Notes: a model not told the origin generated them from the sequence alone. DNA of 64,000 nt from Astyanax mexicanus (GCF_023375975.1 NC_064423.1:9082001-9146000), one strand, 5' to 3'. Shown: positions 25,701 to 38,700, counted from the first letter of the stretch. Numbers and translations are program-made.

Positions 25701-28700
25701 ATTCTAATAAGAATTAATGATCAGTGTATCTGTGAAAACACACAGTGACCTTGTGCCCAGTACTGATATATAAGTTTTATATTATACATCTATTTATATT
25801 ATATTATATTATATTATAGTGAGTAAATGAAATCAGTGCTGTGGGTGTTTGGCTTATCTGCCCTTTTGTCTGTTTAGCTTCAATTGTGGAGAAAACTGGC
25901 ATGACCCTGTGAAATGTAAAGTGAGTTAACTTTTAAAAGAGCATTGAAAAATATTTCAGAATGTAAAAAATGCTCTTTCCTGTTTATTTAAAATATTTTT
26001 TTGCTTTTTTCTGCAGTGGTTGAGAAAGTGGATTAAGAAATGTGATGACGACAGTGAAACCTCTAATTGGATTGCAGCAAATACCAAGGTACAACATCAT
26101 CTAAATCATCAGCTTTTGTTTTCGAAATGGTGTTAATATACATGATATTTACATTATTTATATTTATCATTTAAATATTTCTATTACTTTCTTCAGTGTG
26201 AAAAAAGGGCAAAATTAGGTCATGATAGCAAAATGTTCAGGGCGATATATTGTCCCAGAAATTATTGCGATAAACGATAATATTTACCACTATAAAATTT
26301 ATTTATTTATTTATTTATTTATTTTTTGCTAATGGGCTCCCCAAAAGAACTTTAAGACAATGTGCCACAATAATAATACAGTAGCATAATTATACAATTA
26401 CACCATTTTACATCAAATGAACATTTTATTATTTAAAACGGAGGCATAGCCTAATCACTGTGTTCATCTGCTATATGATATATTTAACTGAAATTGCTGA
26501 TCTGAACAACCAATGAAAAAAGGAAAATCATGAAAATGATCAGGGGAGCCCAAATTTTTTCATACCACTGTATATTGCCCCTTTGTGGAGAATGTTTAAC
26601 TTGCTAATTAGAGAATGTCATAAACAAGAATGGGAAATCTGATTGTTGTGAATGAATCAATGTATTTATTGCTGCATATTTAAGAAAATAATGTTGCTTT
26701 TATTTTTTTGTAGAACATTCTCATCTTTTTACCAGAGCAAAAACGTGCGTGTGTGTGTGTAGTTTTGCGATTAAATATAAATGTACAGTCACTGATGTTG
26801 GACCTGTCTGTCTGTTCGTTTGTCTTTGCCTTGTGTCCTCAGGAGTGTCCCAAATGTCATGTGACGATTGAGAAGGACGGCGGCTGTAACCACATGGTGT
26901 GCCGTAACCAGAACTGTAAGGCTGAGTTCTGCTGGGTTTGTCTCGGGCCGTGGGAGCCGCACGGCTCGGCCTGGTGAGTGCAGGTCCAGCTCACTGCAGC
27001 GCTTACTCTACTGTCTGTACAAGACCTGGGGTTCTGTACTAGATCAGGGCTTCTGTACTAGATCAGGGCTTCTGTACTAGATCAGGGCTTCTGTACTAGA
27101 TCAGGGGTTTTGCACTAGATCATGTTCCTGTCTGTCTGTTTGTGCTCCAGAAATAAAAATAAATGTTTTAATCCTAAAGAAGGGCCAGAATTTAAAATGG
27201 ATGTTTTGTAGAACTCAGAAATAAGCAGTGTTTTTTTTCTTCAGGTACAACTGCAATCGCTACAATGAAGACGATGCAAAGGCTGCCAGAGACGCCCAGG
27301 AGGTAAAAACAATCCCTGTATTATTATCATCTAAAAAGTAGATTTAAAACCTGTGCAGGTGAATTATGTTAGTTGGAGTGAGGGCTGATAGTGGGAGCAG
27401 GTGAATTATGTTAGTTGGAGTGAGGGCTGATAGTGGGAGCAGGTGAATTATGGGAGTTGTAGTGAGGGCTGATAGTGGGAGCAGGTGAATTATGTTAGTT
27501 GGAGTGAGAGCTGATAGTGGGTGCAGGTGAATTATGGGAGTTGTAGTGAGGGCTGATAGTGGGAGCAGGTGAATTATGGGAGTTGGAGTGAGAGCTGATA
27601 GTGGGTGCAGGTGAATTATGGGAGTTGGAGTGAGGTCTGATAGAGGATGGAGTTGATTTATGGGAGTTGTAGTGAGGGCTGATAGTGGGTGCAGGTGAAT
27701 TATGGGAGTTGGAGTGAGGGCTGTTAGCGGGTGCAGGTGAATTATGGGAGTTGGAGTGAGGGCTGTTAGCGGGTGCAGGTGAATTATGTGCAGGGTTCTT
27801 TAGCATATATGGTACATGGCAAAATTGTGGAACACCTTACACCGTCCAGTTTCTCATGACATTTGGCTTGGCAGTGTAAAACACTTAATACACAAACGTA
27901 AATGGCAATTTCTCATAATCGTACAGAAAGTGCATGAATGTTGTGGATGAGAGTTTGTGGGTTTTATTGGTTTCCATTGCATCACATTAAAATTTATTTT
28001 TATTAAATAAGTTTAAGATATTACAGCCTATTACAACATTACCTCCAGAAGTATTGGACGGAGTGTCGTCATAACTAAAAGCTTTATGTTCTGCTCATCT
28101 GCTCAAGTTAGTCCTTATCTATTGGCAACACATCTCTACGTAGTCTAGACAAGCTATGTATGTGCATTTGCACATCTGTGTCAACACTGGATGCAACTTA
28201 AAGTAGCTGAATGCATTTAGTAGTAGGGGTGTTCACCGATATCTGGTTGTACAGTTTGTTTGTAGAAATAAGTTTAGAGCACATTTAGAGCATTTCTCAC
28301 TGGAGCTTCAGAAATCGAGCAGGCGTTGTCTGATCGTCCAGGTTCAGTCATTAATGGTGTTCGTTTGATTTTTCGCCAGACTGTTCCTTTAACTTGACTG
28401 TTGTGTTTGGTGTAGCGGTCCCGCGCAGCGCTCCAGCGCTATCTCTTCTACTGCAACCGCTACATGAACCACATGCAGAGCCTGCGCTTTGAGCACAAGC
28501 TGTACGCGCAGGTCAAGCAGAAGATGGAGGAGATGCAGCAGCACAACATGTCGTGGATCGAAGTGCAGTTTCTGAAGAAGGCCGTGGACGTGCTGTGCCA
28601 GTGTCGCTCCACGCTCATGTTCACCTACGTCTTTGCTTTCTACCTCAAGAAGAACAACCAGTCCATCATCTTTGAGGTTTGTGCTAGCTATGGGGTGACA

Positions 28701-30617
28701 ATAAGCTTTCAGATTCTCAACCAATCAGATGCTTACTTTTTGTTGTAGTTTTTATTAAATCAGTCACTTACAGGAGTTGCAATGTTACTTTAAAAGGTCT
28801 GTCGAGACATTGAGTGTAAGACAAAAATAGGAAATATATGTAAAAAATAGGCAGATTTTATTATATGCTAATCATACGCGATGGAGACCCAATCTCTACA
28901 GATTCTTTATAGTTTAAAAAACAGAAAATAAAGTTAAATATGTATTTCCTTATTTTATTCCAATCTGAAAAACGGTCCAGATTGTGACTCCAAGATAATG
29001 TATGTTATAATCAGCTAGTGCTCTACCAGCTCAAGAGCATCCTTTTGCTCACTATCAAAATAAGAGTCCTGTAATAAATTTACAGTTCCACTGGCATTAG
29101 GATTACCTTCTTGAAATAATACAAATATTACAAAATACTCAAAAACAAATAAAACAAATATAAAATCTTATTTATGGCTCTAACATGATGTATGTTATAT
29201 GATACGATATATATGATATGATATCATATATCTCTTACACTGCTGGTTTTTGGAGATGTATGCTGTTATGTACATGTCCCTGCACTGCTAAGGAGTGTAA
29301 ATTTCCTCCTCTGTCCCTCAGAACAATCAGGCTGACCTGGAGAATGCCACAGAAGTGCTGTCTGGATATCTGGAACGAGACATCTCCCAGGACTCTCTGC
29401 AAGACATCAAACAGAAAGTCCAGGATAAGTATAGGTAAAGAGTGATCAGAGACTATTTTCAGACTGCAGGTCTAAATCAGATTTTTGGTTTATCTAGATC
29501 GTTCCAGTTGTTTGTTTGTCTGGGCGATCACATTTTGAGGGGGGTCTGGAATGGCATTTTGAATTAGATTTGTGCAGATGTGCCTCAATCTTGACGCTTA
29601 GAAGGGATTTTAGCGTGTCCATCACGTACTCCGAACTGAGCCACTTTACCCAGCATGGAGACGCTTTATTCAAACTGCTTTTAATTCCACTCATCCATGT
29701 TGCTACAGGAAAAGCTCCTTATGCACTTCCACTCTACTGGACTTCATGTGCCTACTACTTCCCTACTTTTCTATTTATATTAAGTACAATATGTCTATTA
29801 ATCTGTTTTATCTATTTTACTCTTTATTTTATATATTTTTTCATATTTAAAGGTTTCCTTCCGGAAAAAAATCCACTTTTTCTTGTCCTTTGTAAAATAC
29901 TATAGGTCTCTCTGAGTTGTATATGATGCTGCACTTGAAACTGTTCCTCAACCTCCATTGTCTGCAGAAGTTAGTAAAAGAAAATATTCAGAAAAACTAG
30001 TCGATTAGGAAAAGCACTGGTCTACAGTGTTTTTTTTTTCCTTCTTTTCTCTCTCCTCTCCTTCCCACTCTTTCTTTCTCTCTCTATGCTGTGTTGTTTG
30101 TGTGTTATATGTTTTTTTAAGAGTCTGTGCCTCTTGCCAGGCTGCCATTGTAAATAAGAAGTTGTTCTTAATGATTGCCTGGTAAAATAAAGGTTTAAAT
30201 AAAGTCCACCAATAAAAGAAACCACTGCAAAAATCCACAAAACCACTGGGTTAAAAGTTTATTTTTCAAAAAATAAGTTGTTTTAATTAAAAAATAATTG
30301 TTTTTATCCAAAGTCCTTCCAAAAGTTAACCAAAAGGGAGCTCTACAAAAAGAAGAGGTCAAAAAACTGTTTGGCTTAAATACTCCATCTTGTCCGTCTC
30401 CAGCACACACTAAAACTCGCCTCTCTCTCTCCTGTTTCTCTATAGAAGTCTTAGCTCCTCCCACAGCCTCTTTCTCATGTAATTACCCACAGCTATTCTA
30501 TTGTACATATATGTGTAAACACCTTAAATTGTACATATTTACCAGATCCTTTAAACAAAATGAATTGTAATTAGTAATGAACTGAAATATTAATAGTGAA
30601 GAACAGAGCTATTAAGT

Positions 30618-30693
<76 letters not shown>

Positions 30694-31245
30694 TACATAT
30701 ACATATATATATTTATATACGTACTATGGAGTAAAGCACCGTTAAAACGGATTACCGGAGAACTTTTTTTTTTTTTCACAAAAAACAGCTCAAGTGGCAT
30801 TTATTCATACTAGAGACCACAACTAGACATTTTAAAAGTTGATTTAAAAAAAAAAACAGTGGAATGAGATCTTTAATTATATTGTATTTTATTTTTTCTT
30901 ATCTTACATTATAATTGCTCTGCTCTGGGTGGAACTGGACCGTGAAATAACATTTTTGTTCCACTGTGATGGAATGACAAGGTTCAGACAAAGTCTATAT
31001 CTTGAATTCTTGCATATCTGCCCCAAAATCTCTGATTGGGTCGTTTTTAATTCCTTTATTATAATTGCCAGGTAGGTTTTTATCCTGAGTAGTAAGCAGT
31101 ATAAAGAGACTCTCTTTATTGCTCTTTTGTGATCAGCGTATTTCTGCGTGTTTTCTGCAGATACTGTGAGAGTCGACGGCGGGTGCTGCTGCAGCATGTG
31201 CACGAGGGCTATGAGAAGGACTTATGGGAGTACATAGAGGACTGA
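16772..31245 (+). CDS. arih1: Ariadne-1 RBR E3 ubiquitin-protein ligase (14 exons, 534 aa)
   Basis: Exons: 16772-17077, 19019-19086, 19948-20092, 22976-23068, 23461-23516, 24472-24538, 25534-25640, 25878-25920, 26017-26088, 26843-26973, 27245-27302, 28416-28676, 29322-29434, 31161-31245. They sum to 1605 nt in one open frame, 534 residues against 557 in human. Order: acidic N-terminus, Gly-rich segment (about 50-68), UBA-like region, RING1 from Cys163, IBR, RING2 from Cys321, then the helical Ariadne domain ending YIED. Cys334 in the GGCNHM motif is the catalytic cysteine that carries ubiquitin as a thioester. The family works with UBE2L3 and is released from auto-inhibition by neddylated cullin-RING ligases; this is family knowledge. 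The start is chosen because [12 protein letters not shown] matches the family N-terminus. Intron 1 has a GC donor (CAG|GCGAGT); the others are GT-AG. The shorter length is mainly fewer residues in the N-terminal low-complexity part. Confidence 0.97.
17800..18830. repeat. 'gtgagtgtataactgtgt' minisatellite in arih1 intron 1
   Basis: Degenerate units of about 17-20 bp built from 'gtgagtgtataactgtgt' cover about 1 kb of intron 1. The array is interrupted at about 18516-18645 by an inserted LINE tail, after which the same units resume. Confidence 0.85.
18516..18645 (-). mobile_element. 3' tail of an L2-type LINE, inverted
   Basis: Five 'acatt' units lead into 'tggcagacgcttttgtcc' and 'aaagcgacttacaa'. 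The reverse complement of this block matches the 3' end of the L2 copy at about 21440-21490. It is a 5'-truncated, minus-strand insertion inside the intron 1 minisatellite. Confidence 0.75.
19128..19806 (-). mobile_element. Decayed Tc1-like element in arih1 intron 2
   Basis: The ends are inverted repeats: CACTATATTGCCAAAAGTA at the left and the reverse complement CACTATACAGCCAAAAATA at the right, a common teleost Tc1 family terminus. Minus-strand remnants include 'cattttatgtggtctcccat' (transposase N-terminal region) and 'cacaccataatccctcttcc' (catalytic core). The middle is deleted and rearranged and no full ORF survives. Confidence 0.8.
20520..21490 (+). mobile_element. L2-clade LINE fragment (3' part of reverse transcriptase plus 3' tail)
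   Basis: With frameshifts, the plus strand encodes the RT thumb and C-terminal region typical of L2/Maui LINEs: LGVVMDDQ, then [28 protein letters not shown] and a YKAK motif. The 3' end has the conserved 'gtcgctctggataaaggcgt' block followed by short 'taaatgt' tail repeats. It is 5'-truncated and inactive. Near 21170-21280 a 'gtcagaacagcagagtcac' segment is tandemly duplicated. It lies in arih1 intron 3. Confidence 0.85.
21930..22463 (+). mobile_element. Non-autonomous Tc1/mariner element carrying a transposase C-terminal remnant
   Basis: Inverted termini TACAGCTCTGG and CAGAGCTGTA bound 534 bp. Inside, an ORF at 21965-22171 contains [18 protein letters not shown] and [11 protein letters not shown], the usual C-terminal tail of a Tc1-type transposase, but the catalytic domain is absent. 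Related fragments occur at 38640-38850 and 39398-39518. It lies in arih1 intron 3. Confidence 0.8.
23530..24285. repeat. 'acactacccagtacactac' minisatellite in arih1 intron 5
   Basis: About 750 bp of irregular tandem units of 'cggtacactacacgata' type with many variants fill most of intron 5. The open frames within it are made by the repeat. Confidence 0.9.
27035..27120. repeat. 20-bp tandem repeat in arih1 intron 10
   Basis: About four copies of 'gcttctgtactagatcaggg' run head to tail just after exon 10. Confidence 0.9.
27356..27790. repeat. 42-bp minisatellite in arih1 intron 11
   Basis: About ten units of 42 bp begin 'ggtgaattatgggagttg' and end 'gatagtgggagca'. As 42 is a multiple of three, the minus strand reads as a 14-residue repeat with SPAP cores. 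This has no start context or other coding evidence and is an artefact of the unit length. Confidence 0.95.
29480..30255. repeat. Dispersed repeat with LINE-like 3' end in arih1 intron 13
   Basis: The segment at 30130-30200 ('ccaggctgccattgtaaata', 'agttgttcttaatgattgcc', then 'aaataaaggtttaaataaa') matches a very common fish LINE 3' terminus. The upstream part (about 29480-29900) looks repeat-like but I could not classify it. Confidence 0.45.
30619..30690. repeat. (AT)n microsatellite in arih1 intron 13
   Basis: Roughly 34 uninterrupted AT units, followed by imperfect 'catata' steps to about 30720. Confidence 0.95.
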
Positions 31246-31434
31246 GGAGGATTCCTTCTAAGCATAAACTTTCTGCAAGGAAATGAACCTTCAGCGGTTC
31301 AGAGCGCTGTGGTGGTTCGTCATCACGACTCGGCTCTCGGCCATCTCCACAGATCCTCTCCATCTCGCATCCTCTTCTTCATGGCTGTTCATTTTTTGTT
31401 TGTTTTTATTGAGAATTTAAGTTAATTTTATTTT

Positions 31435-31440
31435 AATAAA
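31435..31440 (+). terminator. Proximal AATAAA poly(A) signal candidate for arih1
   Basis: Canonical hexamer 190 bases after the arih1 stop, followed by an AC-rich stretch rather than a clear GT-rich element. The distal candidate is at 33716-33721. Confidence 0.4.
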
Positions 31441-32582
31441 AAGATAGACTATTAAACCTCCCCAACCCCCCACCCCCAACGTCAGTATTGCAGTTTGCGG
31501 CAGAGTTGATTGTGAAACACGGCGAGGAAATGTATTCTTCCCTTCTACAGTAGTTTTTGTGGCAAATTGACAATATGTTTTTATTTTATTATATTTATCT
31601 AGTTCTTTTTCAATAGTTTGTTATGAAATGAGCTTAAGCAGAACGTGTAGTTTGTGTTGGGAACGCTTGTATGCGTGGCTTAAAGCTTTCTTCTTGTTCT
31701 CTTTAATAAGAGAAAAGGGCCTTTAGGGAAGGAGACACAGACTTTGAGCTGTAAATAATACCGTATGTGCATGGAACGTGGCTAGGGACGCATTTCTTTA
31801 CGTTCTTCTTTTTTAATTCTTATTATTTATTCTTTACAGATATTCAAGAATGTGTTTGAAACCCTGTGTGGCGGGGCACATTTCAGCTTCAGTAATGTAG
31901 GTTTAATTTGTTTTTGGTTGCATTTGAATTCTAGAGGTGCAGAAATCTATGAATGAAAATGTGATCTCGGACAGCAAACAGGAACCTTAACTGTGCGTCG
32001 TCTGATGTAACGCGCTTGATTGGTAACTCTGAGCCACGCCTAGGAGTCAAATAGCAGCAGAGCTACTCTGAAGGTGAACATAGAAAAAGATCTTTTGACT
32101 CGTCCGCTGGAACACAACCTGTCGGCTAACCTTAATCTGCTCACCTACCTGTACATTTGTTAATTAACATTCAGACCCGCCCACCGCCCCTTTCCTAAAA
32201 CAGCTGTGATGTGGTGGGTAACACACTTCCCGCTGTTTCATGAGAGCAAACCTGAGTGATATTCACTCAAATTCAGAACAGTGCACGTTTCTACAGCTTT
32301 TACCATGTTCTGTCTTTTCTCGTTATTTTCTTTTTTCTTGTTATTAATGCACCTGCACCTTTTGAGTGTTTGGGGAAGCTGAAAGCATGTTAAAAGCAAT
32401 GTTCTGACACTACACTCGCCAGCCAAGTGGTGACTGTTTAGAATTGCTTCTTGCCAAAACTGATTTAAAGCAATACTTCAGTTTTTCAACCTAAACTGTG
32501 TCACGGTTTTAGCGTTTGGTTGATTACCATGCTCTCCAAACTTCAAAATTTATATAAAATGTGTGGATGTAAAACATTTTAT

Positions 32583-32993
32583 TTTATTTCAAATTTTTAT
32601 CCCTAATTTACAAGGTCAATTACCCAACCCACTCATTAAAACAACCCTTATCCCTACTGATGCCCCAACACCAGGAGGGTGAAGACTAGCACATGCCTCC
32701 TGCAATACATGTGAAGTCAGCCACTGCCTTGTTTCAAGCTGCTGTTGATGCAGCATTGTCGGGTAGCATCACAATGCTCTCGGAGGAAAGCGCAGCAAAA
32801 GTCTTGTTCTGATCGACACCACCCTTTAGAGTGATGTGGTGAGAGAGTGCCATCTACCCATCCAGAGAGAGCAAGGCCAATTGTGCTCTCTCAGGGCTCC
32901 GGCAGCCAATGGCAAGCTACATGAACAGGATTCGAACCAGCAATCTCCCGATCGTAGTGGCAGTGGCTTAGCCCGCTAAACCCCTGGCGCCCC
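32583..32993 (-). mobile_element. tRNA-derived SINE, inverted copy
   Basis: The reverse complement starts with GGGGCGCCAGGGGTTTAGCG, includes a B-box-like 'ggttcgaatcc', and ends in 'attggccttgtaaattaggg'. It aligns along most of its length with the plus-strand SINE at 37580-38025, with divergence and small gaps. Confidence 0.85.
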
Positions 32994-33721
32994 ACAATAG
33001 AAGTCTATGAAAGCTCATGGGCAGTCACTTTAGAACTCAGTGGAAATCTATGCACAGTCAGTTGTCCTGGTTTCAATGGAATCCTGATGATCAATTGTCA
33101 GTGGAAGCCTATGAGTAGAAAATGATTGGTCGCCATGATCAACTGCTACTGATTTATTTCTATCAGCACTTCTTCCTCTTTGTTCAATCCTGGGGAAGTT
33201 TGGTTCATGGTGATGGACTGTAAGGTGCAGCCGTGATTTCTTATTAGGTTGAAAATGCAGAGTTGTTTCTTTAAATGAGAGAAAGCTTGTGTAGTGGCTG
33301 GAAGTTGGCCAGTTCTAAAACAAAGAAATGCTAACAACACTAATGTACAGGAAAACAGATCACATGGTCCGTTTGTACAACTAAATCTGGTTTGGGTGCA
33401 GGACTGTCAGTGTTTTACTCTGTTTTTCAGATGTTTTTTTTTTTTTTGTTTTTATTTGTTAAATTTCATAAACACTGTTTTGAGTGCTTGGTAATTCTCC
33501 CCAGTGCATCAAACACCTGCGTCTGTATCTGAACCTGATTTGTGAGGTAGTTTGACAGCTTTTACTAACGGTCATTGTTACACACATGGCTTTGTTTGGA
33601 AAATGTGTTGGCTGGAGTGTACATAGTCATGTGCTTCGTCCTGAAACCCCTCACCGGGAGAATCCTGAAGGATCCAGTGTTGGCTATGCCGGGCGATCTC
33701 TTCACCAAAGTGTGAAATAAA

Positions 33722-35775
33722 AACTACGCGGCGAATACTGACTCTGATCAGAGACGTGTTCATTTCCAGTGGCTTTCATGTGTTATAACCATTCTTACAA
33801 ACAAAAAATGTCCTATTTAAATAAATCTCATTCAAAAACTATGGAGCTTTTTATTTGATGTAATTTTTTTTTTTTGAATTTTTTTGTGATCTATTTTTGA
33901 TTTATTCGTAATGATCTTGTGTCTGCATGCTAAAACAATACACCTCCCTGCCTAAAACTCAGAGGCTTTCTAATGCAGTGGATTAAGTGGAAACACGCGG
34001 TAGGTGATTCTTAAAATAAAAAACTGGCAAATGAGTGTCTGAGCAAAATGGGGATTATAACAAAGTGGAGTTAAAATAAAGAATGCGTGTTTCTAACAAA
34101 GTGGCCTGAGAACAGGCTCACTGTATTTTTCTGTTCACTGCTTGATGTCCAGCAGGGGGCGGTAAAGTCCTGGGAATGGTGTTCAGTAGCTCGGGCTGAG
34201 TGCATATATTTTATAAAAAAAAAAAAATATATATATATATATATAAATATTAACCCTTTCAGACCTGCCTCCTTTACTGTGGACATGTATTTTCATATTT
34301 TCACTGCACTGAAAGAAAAAACTTTTTTATCATGTTTTTTTTTTTTTACTTTTTAGGGATGGTTTATTAAATAAAAAAGTTAATATAAAATAGGCTTACA
34401 CATAGGCTTCCAATATATATAGATGCAAAAAAAAAATGTAAACAAATTTGTGAATCATAATTTTAGATATCGAAATCGTGTTAATGTCTAATATATACAC
34501 TATCCAAAATTTGGTTTATGTCTTTAATATTCCCACCCACTGATGTATGGACTAGAGAACTAAACAAAATATGCTGTAATTATATTTGGGATACCACCAT
34601 TAAAGTAAATAAAAGCACTAAGCAACGAGGCTTAGGAGCCTGAGAAATCCAAACAAAAATTGCTGCATGTAAAGTTATTACCAGAAGTAGCCATAGACTG
34701 ACAGCCTTGGTGGAAAAGATTACAAATTGGAAAGAAAATATACTATATGTAGAACTATATCTAATAATATAGTGTATGTAATAATGATATGTGGCTAATA
34801 TCCGTTACAATGTTACACTTTTTGATGGAGTGTTAAAGATTAAAAGAGACTTGAGATAAGCTACAAAGCATAAATATAGATATACAAATAAATATAAAAA
34901 CAATAGCTTATAGAATATTTAGTACCTCTTTATATAAACAAGAACAAGAAAAATATGGTTAATAAAATGTTTAACAACATGTCAATTGTGGAAAACAAGA
35001 ACAAAGATGATACTAGATTTATGTTTCTTGTATCAAGTGAAATTTAATTAATTTGTGAGCGAAATTAAAAGGACTCTTGACAGAAAAAAAACAAGATTTA
35101 AGGTGGGGCTTGATTTTTTTATGTTAATTATTGTACATTTTACATATAGTATTTTAAGATACTGTTGTTAATTTATTGTACTTGTAAAAAAACATTCTTG
35201 AATAAAGTTTCTTTAAAAAAAAATGTAAGAGCAGAGAATATAACCTTTACCTTTATCAGACACCAGAGGGCGCGCCAGTACGGAGCCCGGGAGGGGCCAT
35301 GGATAAAAAAATATTAAATCGAGTGAACGATATAGCAGTTCGATTTCTTTAATTCGTGTTCACGATTTCTGTAATTCGAGCGAAAATATAAATTTAGTTC
35401 AAATGGAAAAACATGTGGTTTGCAGAAAAATGTGTGTGATGTTCATTGAAGGTGTAATGATGGTCAGTGTGGACATACAAATATGTTTACTGTCTACCAA
35501 TAGACATAGATTTTTAATAAGTTATGTTGTAAATGTCATTTAATGTAAATGTTTTTTTACATCATAATGCAATGAAACAATTCTATTAAAATGCTTTTTT
35601 TATGTTTCTGAGGTCTGGGAGGTGAATGGAGGATATTGATTGGTTTTAGTGATGTGTTTAGTGGAGATCAGCTGGGCTTTTACAGGAAAGCAGTAAAGAG
35701 CTGTAGTACAGGAGGAGGAGGAGAGGGAGGTAACGGTCTTTAAAAAGGCATTAGTCTGAGTGTTTTACCTATAGA
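33722..35775. other. AT-rich spacer between arih1 and the HACD gene
   Basis: Mostly AT-rich, with poly-T/poly-A runs and a short (AT)n tract at about 34228-34243. I looked for CS-domain exons upstream of the HACD first exon and saw none. 'ggagcccgggaggggccatg' near 35283 resembles a piece of a dispersed element, but the match is too short to classify. Confidence 0.5.
35735..35775 (+). promoter_or_regulatory. Candidate HACD core promoter or splice acceptor
   Basis: A TATA-like 'tctttaaaaagg' at about 35739 precedes the first HACD ATG by some 35 bp, close to the expected spacing minus a short leader. However, 'ttttacctatag' directly before the ATG also fits a splice acceptor, so an upstream non-coding or coding exon cannot be excluded. 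Confidence 0.3.
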
Positions 35776-38700
35776 ATGTACTCCAGCTCCACAGTGTTGA
35801 CAGACGAGCTGCTGAGCGAGGAAGAAGAGAAGATGACGGCTGCTGTGGAAGAGGAACACAGGAACGGTAATGCTCCTGATTAAACCATGATTAATCCCTC
35901 ACTGCTGCCGAGAATCAGCTGATTATCCTGTTAATATTAAACCTGTGTGTTAAATGTCACCAGTGCTGGATACTGTAAGAAGGTGTTACCTGTTCCTGTA
36001 CCACGTGATCCAGTTCCTGGGCTTCACCTGGACCTTCAGCCTCCTCACCGCTAATCTCATACTGCTGGGACACGGTGAGACCTCCTGCCTGCTTATTAAC
36101 ATGCCCTCACACCGCCCTGAAACTCTACTTTGTTTATTTTGCAATGGTAGTACAGTTTCAGTATGTGAACCCTTTGGAGTTACTTGGATTTCTGCAAAAA
36201 TTGGTCATTAAATGTGTTCTGATCTTCATCTCAAGTCACAACAATAGATTTTGGACATCCAGCAGCGGGTATACACAGTACACAAAAGTAACTAGGAAGG
36301 ATAAGATACAACAAAACTTATAAAAATACAAATACCAAGAAATGTGTATAACAATTTGTATTTGTAAACAAATACAAAAAAATACAAATACAATAAAATA
36401 TATAAAGTATAAAAGTACAAAAGTACAGTCAGTAGTGTGTAATGGAGATGAACAGTGCAGTTGTACACAGTAGACAATGAACACCAGTTGATGTGCACAT
36501 AATGAGGGTATATGATGCCAGCCATACAAAAAGTGCAAATACACAGTTATATAATCATTTCAATTAAATTTGCAGTGCAAGCTTGTGCAAAAAGTACTAG
36601 TGCAAAATAGTGTAATGTAAAAGGGCACCTCTGAGAGTGTGGAAAGCGCTTGTAAATATTCATTAGATGTTATGTGCGTTTACAGAACAATTTTCATATA
36701 ACATTCAACATATGGCAGTTAGAGGGAAGGCATCGCTGTGGATCTTGATAAAGCTTTATGTGAATGAACTCAACATCTATTAAGCTTTATAAAGCAGGTC
36801 TGACCAATAATGTTAAGAACAGCAAATACGAATATATTATAATGCGTTATATCGCTTTGTGCTATAAAGCTTTGTACTGTGGTGTTATAACGTTTTATGT
36901 TTGAGATTCTGAACAATTATGTATAGTTAGAAAGGCGTATGTCAAGTGTTATAAAGCATAATGAATGGTTTATGAAGCTTTATGAATGCATTTATAATGC
37001 TTTATAGATACCTGATTCATAGAAAGTGTTACCGAATAATCTAAAGCATTATGTAAGTTTGTGTGTAAAGTGAGTAAATGTGTATGAATGGGTATAAATA
37101 TGTGCTGTAGAGTGCTGTGCTCAGTGTTTATAGATGTGTGTCTGTGTGTGTGTGTGTGTGTGTGTGTAGATGTTCTGTACAGTGCGTTCAGCTCCTGTGC
37201 TGCAGTGCTGTACAGCTGTCAGGTGCTGGCTGTGCTGGAGGTGATGAATGCAGCTCTCGGTCTTGTGAATACTCCTGTTCTTCCTGCACTGATCCAGGTA
37301 AACGGTCCCTTTTCGACCAGTGCATCCCCAAATCATTACATCCTGTGTCCTCAGCCATGTGCGGTTTGTGATGTGTTGCTTTGTGTGTGTTGTGAGCACT
37401 GTGTTTGTGTTGAGCAGATGTCTGGGAGAAATACGGTGTTGTTTGTGGTGTTGGGGAGTTTGCCGGAGATGCAGGAGCGCACTGTGACGTTCTGTGTTTT
37501 GTACCTGTGGAGCAGCATGGAGATGTTCAGGTAAAGCTAGAAACACCATAGCTCTTATACGCTAAAACCAGAAGTTTGCGGGGCGCCGAGTGGTCCAGCG
37601 GTCTAAAGCGCTGCCGCTATGAGCGGGAGGTCGCAGGTTCGAAGCTCATGCAGCTTTGCCATCAAGTTGCCGGCACTCAAAGGGCACAATTGGCCCTGCT
37701 CCCTCCGGGTGGGTAGATGGCGCTCTCTCCACACATCGCTGCTAGGGTGATGTCCACAGCACAGGGCGTCTGTGAGCTGATGTACCGGAGCCGAGTTGCT
37801 GTGCTTTCCTTCAAACGCGTTGTGATGCTGCTCGGCAATGCTGCATCATCAGCGGCTCGAAAATAAGTGGTGGCTGGCTTCACATGTATCGGAGGAGGCA
37901 TGTGTTAGTCTTCACCCTCCTGGTGTGTTGGGGCATTACTAGTGATAGGGGGAGACCTAATGAGTGGGTTGGGTAATTGGCCGTGTAAATTGGGGGAAAA
38001 ATGGGAACATTTTTAAATAAAATTGTAAAACCAGTATTTTAGATACACTATATAAAGAGACACATGTGCATGTTTTTCTTACTGTCTGACAAGAAATCTG
38101 AATAAACCTTTCTTGTTTTAGGTTAATTAGAATTTACTAAATTATTTATATTTCCCAAATGCCAGAATAATTTGTGGTTTATTACTTTCAGCAAGGTCAA
38201 AAGTTTCCATACATCTCTTTAGTATTTAGTACTATTGCCCTTAAACTTTATGACTTGGTTCAAACAAGCTTCTCACAATAGTTGGCAGGAATTTGGGCCG
38301 ATTCCTCCTGACAGAACTGGTGTAACTGAGCCATGTTTATAGATCGCCTTGCTCTATCCTGCCTTTTCAGATTCGCTCATAAATCTTGAATAGGATTGAG
38401 ATCAGGGCTTCGTGATGGCCACTCCAAAACATGGAGCCACTTTGTAACCAATATAGCAGTAGCAGTATGCTTCGGGTCATTGTCCTTTCGGAAGACCCAT
38501 TTGTGCCCAAGCTTTAACTTCCTGGCTGATGTCTTGAGATCTTGCTTCAGTATTGCTACATAATGTTCTTTCCTCATGATGCCATCTATTTTGTGAAGTG
38601 CACCAGTCTCTCCTGCAGCAAAACCTCAAATCCAAAGAAAAAAAGTTAATATTCATAAAGTTTTAAGAGTTTAGAAATCAATATTTGGTGGAATAACCCT

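Larger units (their letters stand above)
31246..33721 (+). other. Probable arih1 3' UTR
   Basis: From the TGA at 31243-31245 the sequence stays free of exons. An AATAAA lies at 31435-31440 and another at 33716-33721, so a short and a long 3' UTR are both possible. The long form would contain an inverted SINE at 32583-32993. Mammalian ARIH1 also has a long 3' UTR, which makes the longer form reasonable but unproven here. Confidence 0.5.

Noticed and set aside
31246..35775. CS-domain exons for the HACD gene
   Set aside because: I scanned the plus strand for a CS-domain-like reading with splice sites and found only repeats, 3' UTR-like sequence and AT-rich DNA.
37580..37652. Stand-alone tRNA gene
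   Set aside because: The A and B boxes belong to the head of a SINE with a long non-tRNA body, an A/T-rich tail and a target-site duplication, and a second copy occurs at 32583-32993.
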